A stretch of 64,000 nt of DNA from Bacteroidota bacterium (GCA_023459355.1 JAEWUM010000040.1:124001-188000), one strand, 5' to 3'. Positions 28,858-38,504 are shown, numbered from the stretch's first letter. Translations and numbers: made by a program. The notes: generated from the letters alone by a model not told the origin.

Positions 28858-28962
28858 ATTATTAAAATATAAAAATAAATCCATCAAAATTTGGTTTGTA
28901 ATACATTGTTTTTGTTATTTTGCAGCCGATTATGAGCTAAAAGTAACTAAAACACAGTTTTT

Positions 28963-31287
28963 ATGTCAAAAAACCTAGTCATTGTAGAATCTCCTGCAAA
29001 AGCCAAGACCATAGAAAAATTTCTCGGTTCCGATTATCAGGTCATGTCCAGTTTCGGTCACATCCGGGATTTGGCAGAAAAGGGTATCGGTATCGATTTC
29101 GAACACAACTACAAACCTCTTTATGTAGTTTCTTCTGATAAGAAAAAAGTAGTTTCGGAACTCAAAAAAGCAGCGAAGGACGCTGAAACTGTTTGGCTGG
29201 CTTCCGATGAAGACCGTGAAGGAGAAGCCATTGCCTGGCATTTGTTCGACGAATTAAAATTAGATAAGCAAAAAACCAGACGCATTGTTTTCCATGAAAT
29301 TACCAAAGATGCAATCGTCAGAGCCATCGGGAATCCCCGTGAAATTGACGATCATCTGGTAGATGCGCAACAGGCGCGCCGGGTACTCGACCGCATCGTA
29401 GGTTTCGAATTGTCGCCGGTTTTGTGGAAAAAAGTAAAACCATCGCTTTCAGCGGGACGTGTACAATCGGTCGCAGTCCGGTTGATTGTGGAGCGCGAAC
29501 GCGAAATCAATAATTTTGTAGCTGAATCATCCTACCGTGTCAATGCTGTTTTTCAGGCTGTTGATGTGAAGGGAGATCCTGCTGAGCTGAAAGCCGAGTT
29601 GCAACACCGCTTTTCTAACAAAGAAGATGCCGTGGCTTTTCTGGAGCATTGTAAAGATGCCTCCTTCAGTATCAGTGATATTGTTACCAAACCTGCGAAG
29701 AAATCACCGGCTCCGCCATTTACAACTTCTACGTTGCAGCAGGAAGCTGCCCGGAAACTTGGTTTTTCGGTTTCCCAGACCATGCGGGTGGCGCAAACCT
29801 TATACGAATCAGGTAAGATTACCTATATGCGTACCGACTCGGTAAACCTGTCGGATTTAGCGCTGAATACTTCCCGTGCTGAAATTACGTCGATGGCGGG
29901 AGAAAAATATGTCAAAATCAGAAAATTTACGACGAGTACGAAAGGTGCTCAGGAAGCACACGAGGCCATTCGTCCGACCTATATGAATGCGCATACCATT
30001 GAAGGTACGGCGCAGGAAAAGAAACTCTATGATTTAATCTGGAAACGTACCATTGCTTCTCAGATGGCAGATGCTGAGCTGGAGAAAACATCCGTTTTTA
30101 TTAACTGTTCCTGCAATCAGCATCAGTTTGTCGCAACAGGAGAAGTGATTGTTTTTGATGGTTTTCTGAAAGTGTATCTCGAATCAACTGACGATGAAGA
30201 TGAAGAAGCCGCCGATAGGTTGCCGGCGCTGAAAGCAAATCAGTCATTGATAGCAGATGAAATTGTTGCTCAGCAGCGTTTCACGCAAAAACCACCACGT
30301 TATGGGGAAGCCAGTCTGGTTCGAAAACTCGAGGAATTGGGGATTGGCCGGCCTTCGACCTATGCTCCTACAATTACGACGATTCAAAACAGAAGCTATG
30401 TTGAAAAGGGCGATCGTCCGGCAGAAAAGCGTATGTTCAATATGTTAGTCCTCAAAGAGGGAAAAATCTCAGATAAAATTAAAACGGAAAATACGGGTGC
30501 GGAGAAATCCAAGCTGTTTCCTACCGATATAGGTATGGTTGTCAATGACTTTCTCACGGAATACTTCCCAACAATATTAAATTACAACTTTACGGCTCAG
30601 GTCGAAAAAGAGTTCGACAGTATTGCTGATGGAAAAATTAACTGGGTGAGCTCGATTGATAAGTTCTACAAGCAGTTTCATCCGATAGTGGAAGATACGC
30701 TGAAGAATTCAGAACGGCAGGTAGGCGAGCGGATACTTGGAACTGATCCCAAATCAGGTCGCCAGATTTCGGTGAAGATTGGTCGTTTCGGTCCTGTTGC
30801 CCAAATCGGGACTGCTGAGGAAGAAGAAAAACCAGTTTTCGCTTCGCTCCGAAAAGACCAATTGATTGAGACCATTACCCTTGAAGATGCCTTGGAATTA
30901 TTTAAATTGCCCCGGCAATTGGGTGAGTTTGAGGGTAAAGAGATGACCGTTGCCATTGGTCGTTTTGGTCCTTATATCCGTCACGACGGAAGTTTTTATT
31001 CTCTTCCCAAGACCGATGATCCGCTGAGTGTCGCTGCTGAGCGGGCAATCAGTATTATTGAGGAAAAACGTGAAGCTGAAAAGAATAAGGTAATAGCAGT
31101 GCTGGGTGAACAAAACGAATACCAGGTGTTGAATGGCCGTTTCGGTCCCTATTTTACGTTTGAAAAGAATAATTACAAAATACCTAAAAGCATTGACCCC
31201 AAGACACTGACGGCCGATAAATGTAAGGAATTGGTAGAGCAACAGGGAACTGCGAAACCGAAGAAAAAAGGATTTCGAAAAAAATAG
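28963..31287 (+). CDS. topA: DNA topoisomerase I
   Basis: A 774-residue type IA topoisomerase that relaxes negative supercoils. The Toprim domain starts MSKNLVIVESPAKAKTIEKFLG and contains LASDEDREGEAIAWHL (the DxDxE triad). The active-site tyrosine is in KITYMRTDSVNLS (about residue 288). The C-terminal region has repeated DNA-binding modules (GRFGPxxxI/Y patterns at about 608, 664 and 728) instead of zinc fingers, and a basic tail PKKKGFRKK. A single gene; the TTAGTGG repeat follows. Confidence 0.95.
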   Translation: MSKNLVIVESPAKAKTIEKFLGSDYQVMSSFGHIRDLAEKGIGIDFEHNYKPLYVVSSDKKKVVSELKKAAKDAETVWLASDEDREGEAIAWHLFDELKLDKQKTRRIVFHEITKDAIVRAIGNPREIDDHLVDAQQARRVLDRIVGFELSPVLWKKVKPSLSAGRVQSVAVRLIVEREREINNFVAESSYRVNAVFQAVDVKGDPAELKAELQHRFSNKEDAVAFLEHCKDASFSISDIVTKPAKKSPAPPFTTSTLQQEAARKLGFSVSQTMRVAQTLYESGKITYMRTDSVNLSDLALNTSRAEITSMAGEKYVKIRKFTTSTKGAQEAHEAIRPTYMNAHTIEGTAQEKKLYDLIWKRTIASQMADAELEKTSVFINCSCNQHQFVATGEVIVFDGFLKVYLESTDDEDEEAADRLPALKANQSLIADEIVAQQRFTQKPPRYGEASLVRKLEELGIGRPSTYAPTITTIQNRSYVEKGDRPAEKRMFNMLVLKEGKISDKIKTENTGAEKSKLFPTDIGMVVNDFLTEYFPTILNYNFTAQVEKEFDSIADGKINWVSSIDKFYKQFHPIVEDTLKNSERQVGERILGTDPKSGRQISVKIGRFGPVAQIGTAEEEEKPVFASLRKDQLIETITLEDALELFKLPRQLGEFEGKEMTVAIGRFGPYIRHDGSFYSLPKTDDPLSVAAERAISIIEEKREAEKNKVIAVLGEQNEYQVLNGRFGPYFTFEKNNYKIPKSIDPKTLTADKCKELVEQQGTAKPKKKGFRKK

Positions 31288-31296
31288 AGCATAATT

Positions 31297-31350
31297 GTTA
31301 GTGGATAGTGGTTAGTGGTTAATTGCTAACTTACCACTAACCACTAATTA
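31297..31350. repeat. Intergenic inverted repeat, TTAGTGG type, second copy
   Basis: TTAGTGGATAGTGGTTAGTGG (31298-31318) is followed after 17 bp by CCACTAACCACTAATTAA (31334-31351), the complement. The units are the same as in 22558-22665 but fewer. It fills the gap between topA and the DUF4831-like gene and may act as a hairpin terminator for topA. Confidence 0.75.
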
Positions 31351-31365
31351 AATTACATAATTCAT

Positions 31366-32421
31366 ATGAAGAAATTAATTATCATCAGCCTGCTTTTTGT
31401 TGGAATTGTTGGTATTCGTGCGCAGTCAGCATTTGCACTGACGGATGGAGTACCAGCCCTGGTGTATGCGCTGCCAAAAACAAACCTTTGTTTCGAAATA
31501 GCGGTGGAAACCACGGTGGAAAAACCGGGAGTGTTCTATTTGTATTCTCAGCGGTATCTGGCGACCAGTCAGGTTGTGATGGAAGAGAAGACCAGTTCTA
31601 AAGTGAAATCTATCAGCATGCAAACCGTTACAGTGCCGGATGTGAATCGCCGGTTTGCGGTTGAACCGATGGCGAAATCTCCCCTGAATGGTATTGTGGT
31701 AAACGAGCAGGGGATTTTGTGCGGAGTTAATATTGTTCCGGTATTGCCATCCACAGCTAAAACTGACAGTAAACAACAGAAACCTGAAAGGGAAACCAGC
31801 ATATCTGAACCTGAATTGTTGTCGTTAACTCAGGAGTATATGATGGCGGGTTCTATAGCTAAGATGGCAGAAGGCGCTGCTAAACAAATATACGACATCC
31901 GTGCAAGCCGTTTAAACCTCTTGTCGGGGGAAATGGATCAGTTGCCCGATGGTGAGGCGCTAAAAACGATGCTCTGCGGACTTGATGCAAAGGAGAAAGA
32001 GTTAACGGAATTATTTGTCGGTTCGGTTAGAAAAAATACAAAGGTTTACAAGTTAAATCTGAGTCCGGATAATATTGTTTCTAATGAGGTTTTATTTCGC
32101 TTGTCGGCAACCCGTGGTGTAGTTGCTAAGGACGATTTGAGTGGAGAACCGTATTTTATTTCTATTACGCCTGAGAAAATACAAATGCAGGAACGTGATC
32201 CTAAAGCAAAAGTAGAAAAGGCTGGCTTATATACGGTTTTGCCTGCCCTTACAACTGTGACAGTCAGCGATGGAGTAAATCTGGTGTTGCAACAAACAAT
32301 CCAGATGCCACAGTTTGGACAGTTGGTGACACTACCTGAATCCTTGTTGCGCACACCCGGAATCAAGATTATTGTTGATGTGCCTACCGGTAGAATAACC
32401 GGGATGACAACTCAACATTGA
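31366..32421 (+). CDS. Secreted DUF4831-like protein
   Basis: A 351-residue protein with signal peptide MKKLIIISLLFVGIVGIRA. The body is mostly beta, with a middle helical part (EYMMAGSIAKMAEGAAKQIYDIRASRLNLLSGEMDQLPDGEALKTML) and the tail PESLLRTPGIKIIVDVPTGRITG. This pattern matches the DUF4831 family of Bacteroidota, which has no assigned function. It sits between topA and convergent rnc and ends in a strong shared terminator. Confidence 0.7.
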   Translation: MKKLIIISLLFVGIVGIRAQSAFALTDGVPALVYALPKTNLCFEIAVETTVEKPGVFYLYSQRYLATSQVVMEEKTSSKVKSISMQTVTVPDVNRRFAVEPMAKSPLNGIVVNEQGILCGVNIVPVLPSTAKTDSKQQKPERETSISEPELLSLTQEYMMAGSIAKMAEGAAKQIYDIRASRLNLLSGEMDQLPDGEALKTMLCGLDAKEKELTELFVGSVRKNTKVYKLNLSPDNIVSNEVLFRLSATRGVVAKDDLSGEPYFISITPEKIQMQERDPKAKVEKAGLYTVLPALTTVTVSDGVNLVLQQTIQMPQFGQLVTLPESLLRTPGIKIIVDVPTGRITGMTTQH

Positions 32422-32440
32422 CATTAAGAATTACATTGAT

Positions 32441-32489
32441 AACAATAAAAAAGGTTCGTGGTTGTTGCCAGCGAACCTTTTTTATTGTT
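32441..32489. terminator. Bidirectional terminator between the DUF4831-like gene and rnc
   Basis: An 18-bp perfect stem with a 13-nt loop, A-rich on one side and T-rich on the other, so both transcripts get a U-tract. It ends the plus-strand DUF4831-like gene and overlaps the last codons of rnc (stop at 32482). Confidence 0.88.
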
Positions 32490-33261
32490 CCACAACAGTA
32501 AAGGTTTCTATCCCTTTTAAAAAATTCGGATTTTCCTGTATCATACAGAATGCTTTGTAAGATGCATTCTGTTGCGACTCTTTTTTGCTGGCGCCACTGG
32601 CTTCACATATTTTTTTGCCGTTAATCACCAGACCAGTACGGAACAGGTGTGAGTTGGCAGAAAACACTTCTTCTTCGAGTAATACAAATTCATATTTCAG
32701 GTGATATTTCTGACAATACTCAATGATTTTGGACTTGTAGTTTTTCTCATCAATAACTACTTTGTCGAGATCGATAAAAGTCTTGAATAGTCTTTTTTCC
32801 ACAAATCTTTTACATTGCTTGTATCCTTGATCAAGGTATATGGCACCAATTAACGCTTCAAAGGCATTCCCATAGATATTGCTATTGGAGTTGTTAGCGA
32901 TGTGGCGCGACTTTACGACCAATTTATCAAGTCCCATTTCCAGAGCCAGTTGGTTTAAAAAGTCACGTTTTACCAACTTCGACCGGGTATTGGTCAGGAA
33001 GCCTTCCCGTTGACGGTCGTAACGGGTAAACAAAATATCGGTGACCACCGAATTGAGTACGGCATCTCCCAAAAATTCGAGCCTTTCATTGCTCAGGAAA
33101 TGTCCGCTGGGCGATGAACGGGTCATCGAGCGGTGCCGCAATGCCAATTGGTAGTAATTGATTTTATCCGGATAAAATCCCAGGATATGATAAAATTGCA
33201 AATAAGGCTCTTTTCGAGCGTTCGATAAGAGCCTTATTTTTCTTAATAAATATTTAAACAC
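32482..33261 (-). CDS. rnc: Ribonuclease III
   Basis: A 259-residue endonuclease that cuts double-stranded RNA. The family signature NERLEFLGDAVLN (about residues 58-70) holds the metal-binding Glu and Asp; the second acidic patch is NAFEALIGAIYLD. A double-stranded RNA-binding domain covers about residues 173-245 (GKKICEASGASKKESQQNASYKAF). The start follows the fabF stop by one base, so acpP, fabF and rnc form one unit, a common arrangement. Confidence 0.95.
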   Translation of the reverse strand: MFKYLLRKIRLLSNARKEPYLQFYHILGFYPDKINYYQLALRHRSMTRSSPSGHFLSNERLEFLGDAVLNSVVTDILFTRYDRQREGFLTNTRSKLVKRDFLNQLALEMGLDKLVVKSRHIANNSNSNIYGNAFEALIGAIYLDQGYKQCKRFVEKRLFKTFIDLDKVVIDEKNYKSKIIEYCQKYHLKYEFVLLEEEVFSANSHLFRTGLVINGKKICEASGASKKESQQNASYKAFCMIQENPNFLKGIETFTVVEQ

Positions 33262-33262
33262 C

Positions 33263-34525
33263 TTATCTTTTGAACTTTTTTACAATTAAGCTCGCATTGT
33301 GCCCGCCAAATCCAAAGGTATTTGAAAGAGCAGCATTTACCGTGCGTTTTTGAGCTTTGTTAAACGTAAAATTAAGGTTATAATCAATTTCCGGATCATT
33401 GTCTCCTTCTTCATGATTGATGGTTGGAGGGACAATGTCATCCTGAACCGACAGTACAGCCACGATTGCTTCTACAGCACCGGCAGCTCCCAGTAAATGA
33501 CCCGTCATCGATTTAGTAGAACTGATATTCAGTTTGTAGGCATGATCTCCGAAAACATCTTTTATTGCTTTCGCTTCAGAAGGGTCTCCAACCGGCGTTG
33601 AGGTTCCGTGAACATTGATGTAGTCGATGTCTTCAGGTTTCAAACCGGCATCTTTCAATGCTCTTTTCATCACCAGCATGGCACCTAATCCATCAGGATG
33701 TGTTGCAGTGAGGTGATAAGCATCGGCAGACAGACCACCGCCAACAACCTCGCAAATGATATTTGCGCCACGGGCAAGTGCGTGTTCAAGCTCTTCGAAA
33801 ACCAGACATCCGGCACCTTCTCCCATCACAAAACCATCACGACTTCCACTGAATGGGCGGGATGCTGTTTCAGGGCTATCGTTTCTTGTCGATAACGCTG
33901 TTAACGCGTTAAAACCGCCCACGCCACCAGGAGTCAATGCAGATTCTGCACCTCCGGTGATCATTACATTAGCTTTTCCTAACCGGATATAATTGAAAGC
34001 GTCAATTAAAGCATTGGTAGAAGAAGCACAGGCAGAAGCAATAGAATAGTTGGGACCTCTGAACCCATAGGTAATTGAAATCTGTCCTGCTGCAATATCC
34101 GAAATCATTTTCGGAATAAAGAAAGGATTGAATTTCGGACCATTTTCAAGGTTCTGATAATAGTACCCAATTTCCTGCTCAAAAGTAGTTATACCGCCAA
34201 TTCCTGCAGAGAAGATTACTCCTACTTCATCTTTGTCAACCGTTTCCAGATCTAATCCACTATGCTCAATCGCTTCTTTGGCGGATACCATCGCGAGTTG
34301 CGCATAAATGTCCATTTTTCTGGCTTCTTTCCGGTCGAAATGCTGGTTCGGATCGAAATCTTTTACCTGACAGGCAAACTTCGTTTTAAAATTGGTAGTA
34401 TCAAAGCGGGTAATCAGTGAAGCACCGCTCTTTCCATTGATAATACTATTCCAGAATTCCGGAATAGTATTACCAAGAGGAGTAACGGCACCAAGACCGG
34501 TTACTACAACTCTTTTTAATTCCAT
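33263..34525 (-). CDS. fabF: 3-oxoacyl-[acyl-carrier-protein] synthase II
   Basis: A 420-residue thiolase-fold condensing enzyme that extends acyl-ACP with malonyl-ACP. The catalytic triad is seen as Cys in SIASACASSTN (about residue 164), His in NVHGTSTPVGD (about 305) and His in SMTGHLLGAAG (about 342). It lies 21 bp after acpP and one base before rnc. Confidence 0.96.
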   Translation of the reverse strand: MELKRVVVTGLGAVTPLGNTIPEFWNSIINGKSGASLITRFDTTNFKTKFACQVKDFDPNQHFDRKEARKMDIYAQLAMVSAKEAIEHSGLDLETVDKDEVGVIFSAGIGGITTFEQEIGYYYQNLENGPKFNPFFIPKMISDIAAGQISITYGFRGPNYSIASACASSTNALIDAFNYIRLGKANVMITGGAESALTPGGVGGFNALTALSTRNDSPETASRPFSGSRDGFVMGEGAGCLVFEELEHALARGANIICEVVGGGLSADAYHLTATHPDGLGAMLVMKRALKDAGLKPEDIDYINVHGTSTPVGDPSEAKAIKDVFGDHAYKLNISSTKSMTGHLLGAAGAVEAIVAVLSVQDDIVPPTINHEEGDNDPEIDYNLNFTFNKAQKRTVNAALSNTFGFGGHNASLIVKKFKR

Positions 34526-34546
34526 AATGTTCTTAAGGAATAATTA

Positions 34547-34777
34547 TTATAATGCTTCGATGTATGCGATAGCATCACCAACTGTAGAGATTTTTTCTGC
34601 CTGATCTTCAGGAATAGTGATTCCGAATTCTTTTTCGAATTCCATGATCAATTCTACAGTGTCTAATGAATCTGCTCCCAGATCGTTAGTAAAACTTGCT
34701 GTTGGAACCACTTCTGATTCGTCAACACCTAATTTCTCCACGATGATCGCTTTTACTTTAGCTGCAACTTCTGACAT
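34547..34777 (-). CDS. acpP: Acyl carrier protein
   Basis: A 76-residue acidic carrier starting [17 protein letters not shown] at ATG 34777. The phosphopantetheine attachment site is GADSLDT (Ser37). The longer open frame upstream lacks ACP similarity and overlaps the divergent purN gene, so it is not used. First gene of acpP-fabF-rnc. The 148-bp gap to purN holds the divergent promoters. Confidence 0.97.
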   Translation of the reverse strand: MSEVAAKVKAIIVEKLGVDESEVVPTASFTNDLGADSLDTVELIMEFEKEFGITIPEDQAEKISTVGDAIAYIEAL

Positions 34778-34925
34778 AATTTTGTTTTTTAAGTTGATAA
34801 ATAAAATTTGTTTTTTAATTTTGCGCTGCAAAGTAAAATAATTTTCTCGACATAACCTCGACATTGTTGAAAAAATTACTCTTTTTTGCACAATTTTTCC
34901 AATTTTGCGCAAAATTATTCGCTTT

Positions 34926-35504
34926 ATGACCCCTAAAATAGCCCTTTTTGCATCCGGTTCAGGATCCAATGTTGAAAACATCGTCCGGTATTTTGCCGGA
35001 AAAAAGACGGTTGAGTTCCCCCTGATTTTATCTAATAAACAAGATGCTTTTGTTCATGAAAGGGCAAAGATGCTGGGAGTTCCATCGGTTACATTTTCAA
35101 GAGACGAGTTTGCAGACGGACGAAAAATAGTCTCATTACTAGATAAATATGAGGTTGATTTTATCGTACTTGCAGGTTTTTTGCTTAAAGTTTCATTGCC
35201 AATACTGGAGGCCTACCCCAACAAAATCATCAATATCCATCCGGCGCTTTTACCTAAATTCGGCGGAAAGGGCATGTACGGACATCATGTGCATCAGGCG
35301 GTGGTGGATGCCGGAGAAACGCAGTCGGGCATTACGATTCATTATGTGAATGAGCATTACGATGAAGGAAATATTATTTTTCAGGCTACATGTGAAGTGT
35401 CGAATGATGATACCCCCGATAGGGTTGCAGATAAAGTGCATGTGCTGGAATATCTCCATTTTCCTAAAATAATTGAAGATGTCATTGGCAGGCAGCTGAA
35501 ATAG
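34926..35504 (+). CDS. purN: Phosphoribosylglycinamide formyltransferase
   Basis: A 192-residue enzyme that formylates GAR with 10-formyl-THF in purine synthesis. Start ATG 34926 gives [19 protein letters not shown], with the phosphate-binding loop SGSGSN. The catalytic residues are N and H in [11 protein letters not shown] and D in [13 protein letters not shown]. It is divergent from acpP, and one base separates its stop codon from the convergent antiporter gene's stop. Confidence 0.95.
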   Translation: MTPKIALFASGSGSNVENIVRYFAGKKTVEFPLILSNKQDAFVHERAKMLGVPSVTFSRDEFADGRKIVSLLDKYEVDFIVLAGFLLKVSLPILEAYPNKIINIHPALLPKFGGKGMYGHHVHQAVVDAGETQSGITIHYVNEHYDEGNIIFQATCEVSNDDTPDRVADKVHVLEYLHFPKIIEDVIGRQLK

Positions 35505-35505
35505 G

Positions 35506-37002
35506 CTATTCCAGCGGAGATACGCCCAACTGGCGGTATGTCTCCCGCATGGCTTCTTCGTCGTCGGTTATTACCAGAAGCGAGTCTCCTTCTTCCAGCA
35601 TGGTGTTCCCGCGAGGTATAAAATAACGTTGATTCCTTTTGACCATTACCACAAGTGTATGTTCTGGTAAATTGATGTTCAGGATTCGATTCCCTTGTTT
35701 TAAAATATTTTTATCCACTTTTATTTCACAGGTAGCAGATTTAATCTCGTCGGAAAACTCGATGTCAAATTCTTTCAATTTTCGCTTTGTGGGTGCCACG
35801 CTTGATAACTTCAGCCATTTAGCAATTAAAGGTACAGATGTCCCCTGTACCATTAGTGAGAGTATGGTGATAAAAAATACAATATTAAAAATCATTTTGG
35901 CTTGTGGCACATCGTTTACCCAGGGGTAAGTTGCAAATATAATGGGCACTGCTCCCCGTAAGCCAACCCATGAAGTAAATACGCGTGCCCTGAACGATAG
36001 TTTTTTAAAAGGCAGCAGGCACAGAAAAACCGAAAGCGGACGGGATACCAGAATCATAAATACTCCGACAATGATTCCCACACCGGCAATTGGCAGCAAT
36101 TCACTAGGTTCTACTAACAGCCCTAAAGCCAGGAACATGATAATTTGGAAGAGCCAGGTAAGTCCATCGAAAAATTTTAAAGTGCTCCGGCGATGTACAA
36201 TCTTATGGTTTCCGATTATCAAACCACCTAAATAAACAGCTAAATATCCGTTACCTCCTATTTGGGTAGTTATTCCATAAATAAAAAACATAATGGTTAG
36301 CATCAATACCGAGTACAATGCATCGTTATCTAGATTGATTTTGTTGATAAGCTTCACAGCCAATTTCCCAAGTAAATATCCTGCACCCGCACCGAATAAA
36401 AGTTGTTGCATAAATTTCAATACTACCATCCAACCACTTATTTCAGGAGTGTTCAATAACTGAATCAAAACAATCGTGATCATGTAAGCCATAGGGTCGT
36501 TACTGCCACTTTCGAGTTCAAGCAGCGGACGTAGGTTTTCTTTCATTGAAAGATTTTTCGATCGCAATATTGAAAATACGGAAGCCGAATCAGTTGATGA
36601 CATCACGCCGGCCAATAGCAAGGATTCGAGTAGCGTGAAGGTAACGCTATGAAGGATGTTGTTGGTTAGCCAGTAGACAAAGAGTCCTGTGATTAAAGCG
36701 GTAAGAAGCACTCCGATGGTGGCTAATACCATTCCCTCGCGGGCAATTGGCTTGATCTCGGACAGCCGGGTGTCCATACCTCCGGAAAAGAGGATGATGT
36801 TAAGTGCTACTACCCCGATATATTGTGTGACGCTTGGTGAGCTGAATTGAATGCCGAGTCCTCCGCTCCCGGAAATAATACCAATCAAAAGAAATAATAA
36901 GAGTGTAGGTACTCCGTACTTATAGCCGGTTTTACCTGCGATTAAGCTGATGAACAGTAATACTGATGTAACTAAAATAAAAAGATCAAAATTTAAACCC
37001 AT
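35506..37002 (-). CDS. Cation/proton antiporter (CPA1, NhaP2-like) with TrkA-C domain
   Basis: A 498-residue membrane protein with about 12 helices in the first 390 residues, then a cytoplasmic TrkA-C/RCK-C domain (about 410-495: FDIEFSDEIKSATCEIKV...GDSLLVITDDEEAM). Conserved transport residues are seen in SSTDSASVFSILR and LESGSNDPMAYM. The combination matches the potassium/proton antiporters of the NhaP2/CvrA group. It is the last host protein gene before the prophage attachment site. Confidence 0.88.
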   Translation of the reverse strand: MGLNFDLFILVTSVLLFISLIAGKTGYKYGVPTLLLFLLIGIISGSGGLGIQFSSPSVTQYIGVVALNIILFSGGMDTRLSEIKPIAREGMVLATIGVLLTALITGLFVYWLTNNILHSVTFTLLESLLLAGVMSSTDSASVFSILRSKNLSMKENLRPLLELESGSNDPMAYMITIVLIQLLNTPEISGWMVVLKFMQQLLFGAGAGYLLGKLAVKLINKINLDNDALYSVLMLTIMFFIYGITTQIGGNGYLAVYLGGLIIGNHKIVHRRSTLKFFDGLTWLFQIIMFLALGLLVEPSELLPIAGVGIIVGVFMILVSRPLSVFLCLLPFKKLSFRARVFTSWVGLRGAVPIIFATYPWVNDVPQAKMIFNIVFFITILSLMVQGTSVPLIAKWLKLSSVAPTKRKLKEFDIEFSDEIKSATCEIKVDKNILKQGNRILNINLPEHTLVVMVKRNQRYFIPRGNTMLEEGDSLLVITDDEEAMRETYRQLGVSPLE

Positions 37003-37087
37003 AAGCGATTAACTAGCTATTTTTACAGAAGTTGTGTCTCCTTTTTTCTTTGATATCTGCAAAAATACAATTTTTTTTCGTTTTTCG

Positions 37088-37118
37088 TTTGCAGGATCAA
37101 AAAAACACTGTATATTTG
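37088..37118 (+). promoter_or_regulatory. Promoter of tRNA-Phe
   Basis: TTTG at 37088-37091 and TATATTTG at 37111-37118 are separated by 19 bp, an ideal Bacteroidota promoter. The -7 box ends 15 bp before the tRNA 5' end. Confidence 0.8.
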
Positions 37119-37133
37119 CACCCGCAAAAGCAA

Positions 37134-37206
37134 GGTGCCATAGCTCAGTTGGTAGAGCAAAGGACTGAAAATCCTTGTGTCCCCGGTTCGATTCCTGGTG
37201 GCACCA
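37134..37206 (+). tRNA. tRNA-Phe (anticodon GAA); prophage attachment site
   Basis: A 73-nt cloverleaf with acceptor stem GGTGCCA/TGGCACC, anticodon loop CTGAAAA (GAA, phenylalanine), T-loop TTCGATT and discriminator A. CC but not CCA follows. The T-stem CCCGG/CCTGG has one C-U mismatch at its middle pair. The integrase gene begins 135 bp after the 3' end, the normal arrangement for phages that integrate into a tRNA 3' half. Confidence 0.95.
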
Positions 37207-37217
37207 CCGGAGCCCGA

Positions 37218-37248
37218 AAATCCCACAGTACATAATGCTGTGGGATTT
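37218..37248 (+). terminator. Terminator after tRNA-Phe
   Basis: An 11-bp stem (AAATCCCACAG / CTGTGGGATTT) with a 9-nt loop, followed by GCTGTTTT. It lies 12 bp after the tRNA 3' end, so it may come from either the host or the prophage side of the junction. Confidence 0.7.
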
Positions 37249-37340
37249 GCTGTTTTATATGGCTTTCAACAACTTACGACATCATCACCTTATATCAAAT
37301 ATTTCGAATTTTTGTACTAATTGTAGAACAAATATAGAAC

Positions 37341-38501
37341 ATGATTAAAGTAAAACTATTTCCGCGCTGCTCAAAAGGAAAAACAGAAGGTACAATACAC
37401 GCAGTTTTTTATATTGATCGTCAAAAAGTTCAGTTTTCAACAAAAGTCACTTGTAATATAAAGGACTGGAGTGAAAAAAACATGCGTGTGAAAACATCAG
37501 ATAAAAATTCTGATGACAAAAATATTATCTTAAAAAACATATTATCCAGAATAAATAATGTCGATGTCAAATTTCGTCTAAAAGATCGAAAGCTGACAAA
37601 GGAAAAATTCCTGAAGTCATACAACCGGCCTGATGATTTTGATACATTTCACGATTATTGCCAGGATTATTTAAAACGTAGCAGACGTCGATTGAATTTC
37701 AATACTGTCAAGTTACACAATTCCGCATTAAAGAAAATGAAAGAGTATGCTCCTAATCTTTATTTTGAAGAAATTATTAAGGACTGGCTGGAAGATTATG
37801 TAGCTCATCTGAGAAAAGATCTTAAAAATAACGAAAATACAATTCACAAAAACCTTTGTGTGATAAAAAAATATGTCCTGGCTTCTATTCGCGAAGGTTA
37901 TATGGAAGATAATCCTTTTTCTGATTATATAATTAAAAGTACCAAACCGAACGTCATGTGTCTGGAAGAAGATGAACTAAGCAAATTTTGGAGTTTATAC
38001 CAGAACTACTATATGGATAAAAAATATTATAGTACTCTTCAGTTTTTTCTATTCCTTTGCTTCGGGTCCCAACATGTTGGTGATGCTGCCGATATGAGAC
38101 TGGATCAGTTCAACAATGTTTCATTCACTTATTATCGGAAAAAGCTTATGCATTCGAAACCGGAACCAATCACAGTGCCAATATCATTACCGTTGCGCAT
38201 GATTATGAATGATGTGATTGGTGAACGTAAAACGGGAAAAGTATTTGAAAACCTTCCTGTTGAACAGACAATGAATAAGCATTTAAAAACAATAGCAAAG
38301 GAACTGGAGATCAACAAACGGATAACGCTTAAAACCGGCAGACATACATTTGCAACCATCTTCCTTGAGAATAATCCAAACCCTAAAACACTGCAAACGA
38401 TCCTTGGTCATTCCGATATCAAACAAACCATGGCTTATGTACATGCTTTAGAAAAAACAAAGCAGCGTGGAATAAGCTGCTTTGATAAATTTGTAAAATA
38501 A
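37341..38501 (+). CDS. int: Prophage tyrosine-recombinase integrase
   Basis: A 386-residue integrase with an N-terminal arm-binding domain, a SAM-like core-binding domain (about 100-190) and a C-terminal catalytic domain. The C-terminal boxes are clear: LKTGRHTFATIFL (Arg), TILGHSDIKQTMAYVH (His and nucleophile Tyr). The usual first catalytic Arg region reads FLFLCFGSQHVGDAADM without an Arg at the expected place, a deviation also known from the Bacteroidota integrase IntDOT. It lies just beside tRNA-Phe and is the only clear plus-strand gene of the prophage. Confidence 0.92.
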   Translation: MIKVKLFPRCSKGKTEGTIHAVFYIDRQKVQFSTKVTCNIKDWSEKNMRVKTSDKNSDDKNIILKNILSRINNVDVKFRLKDRKLTKEKFLKSYNRPDDFDTFHDYCQDYLKRSRRRLNFNTVKLHNSALKKMKEYAPNLYFEEIIKDWLEDYVAHLRKDLKNNENTIHKNLCVIKKYVLASIREGYMEDNPFSDYIIKSTKPNVMCLEEDELSKFWSLYQNYYMDKKYYSTLQFFLFLCFGSQHVGDAADMRLDQFNNVSFTYYRKKLMHSKPEPITVPISLPLRMIMNDVIGERKTGKVFENLPVEQTMNKHLKTIAKELEINKRITLKTGRHTFATIFLENNPNPKTLQTILGHSDIKQTMAYVHALEKTKQRGISCFDKFVK

Positions 38502-38504
38502 TGC

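Noticed and set aside
34778..34981. Long N-terminal extension of the acyl carrier protein
   Set aside because: The extension overlaps the divergent purN start and promoters and has no ACP similarity; ACPs are normally about 76-80 residues.
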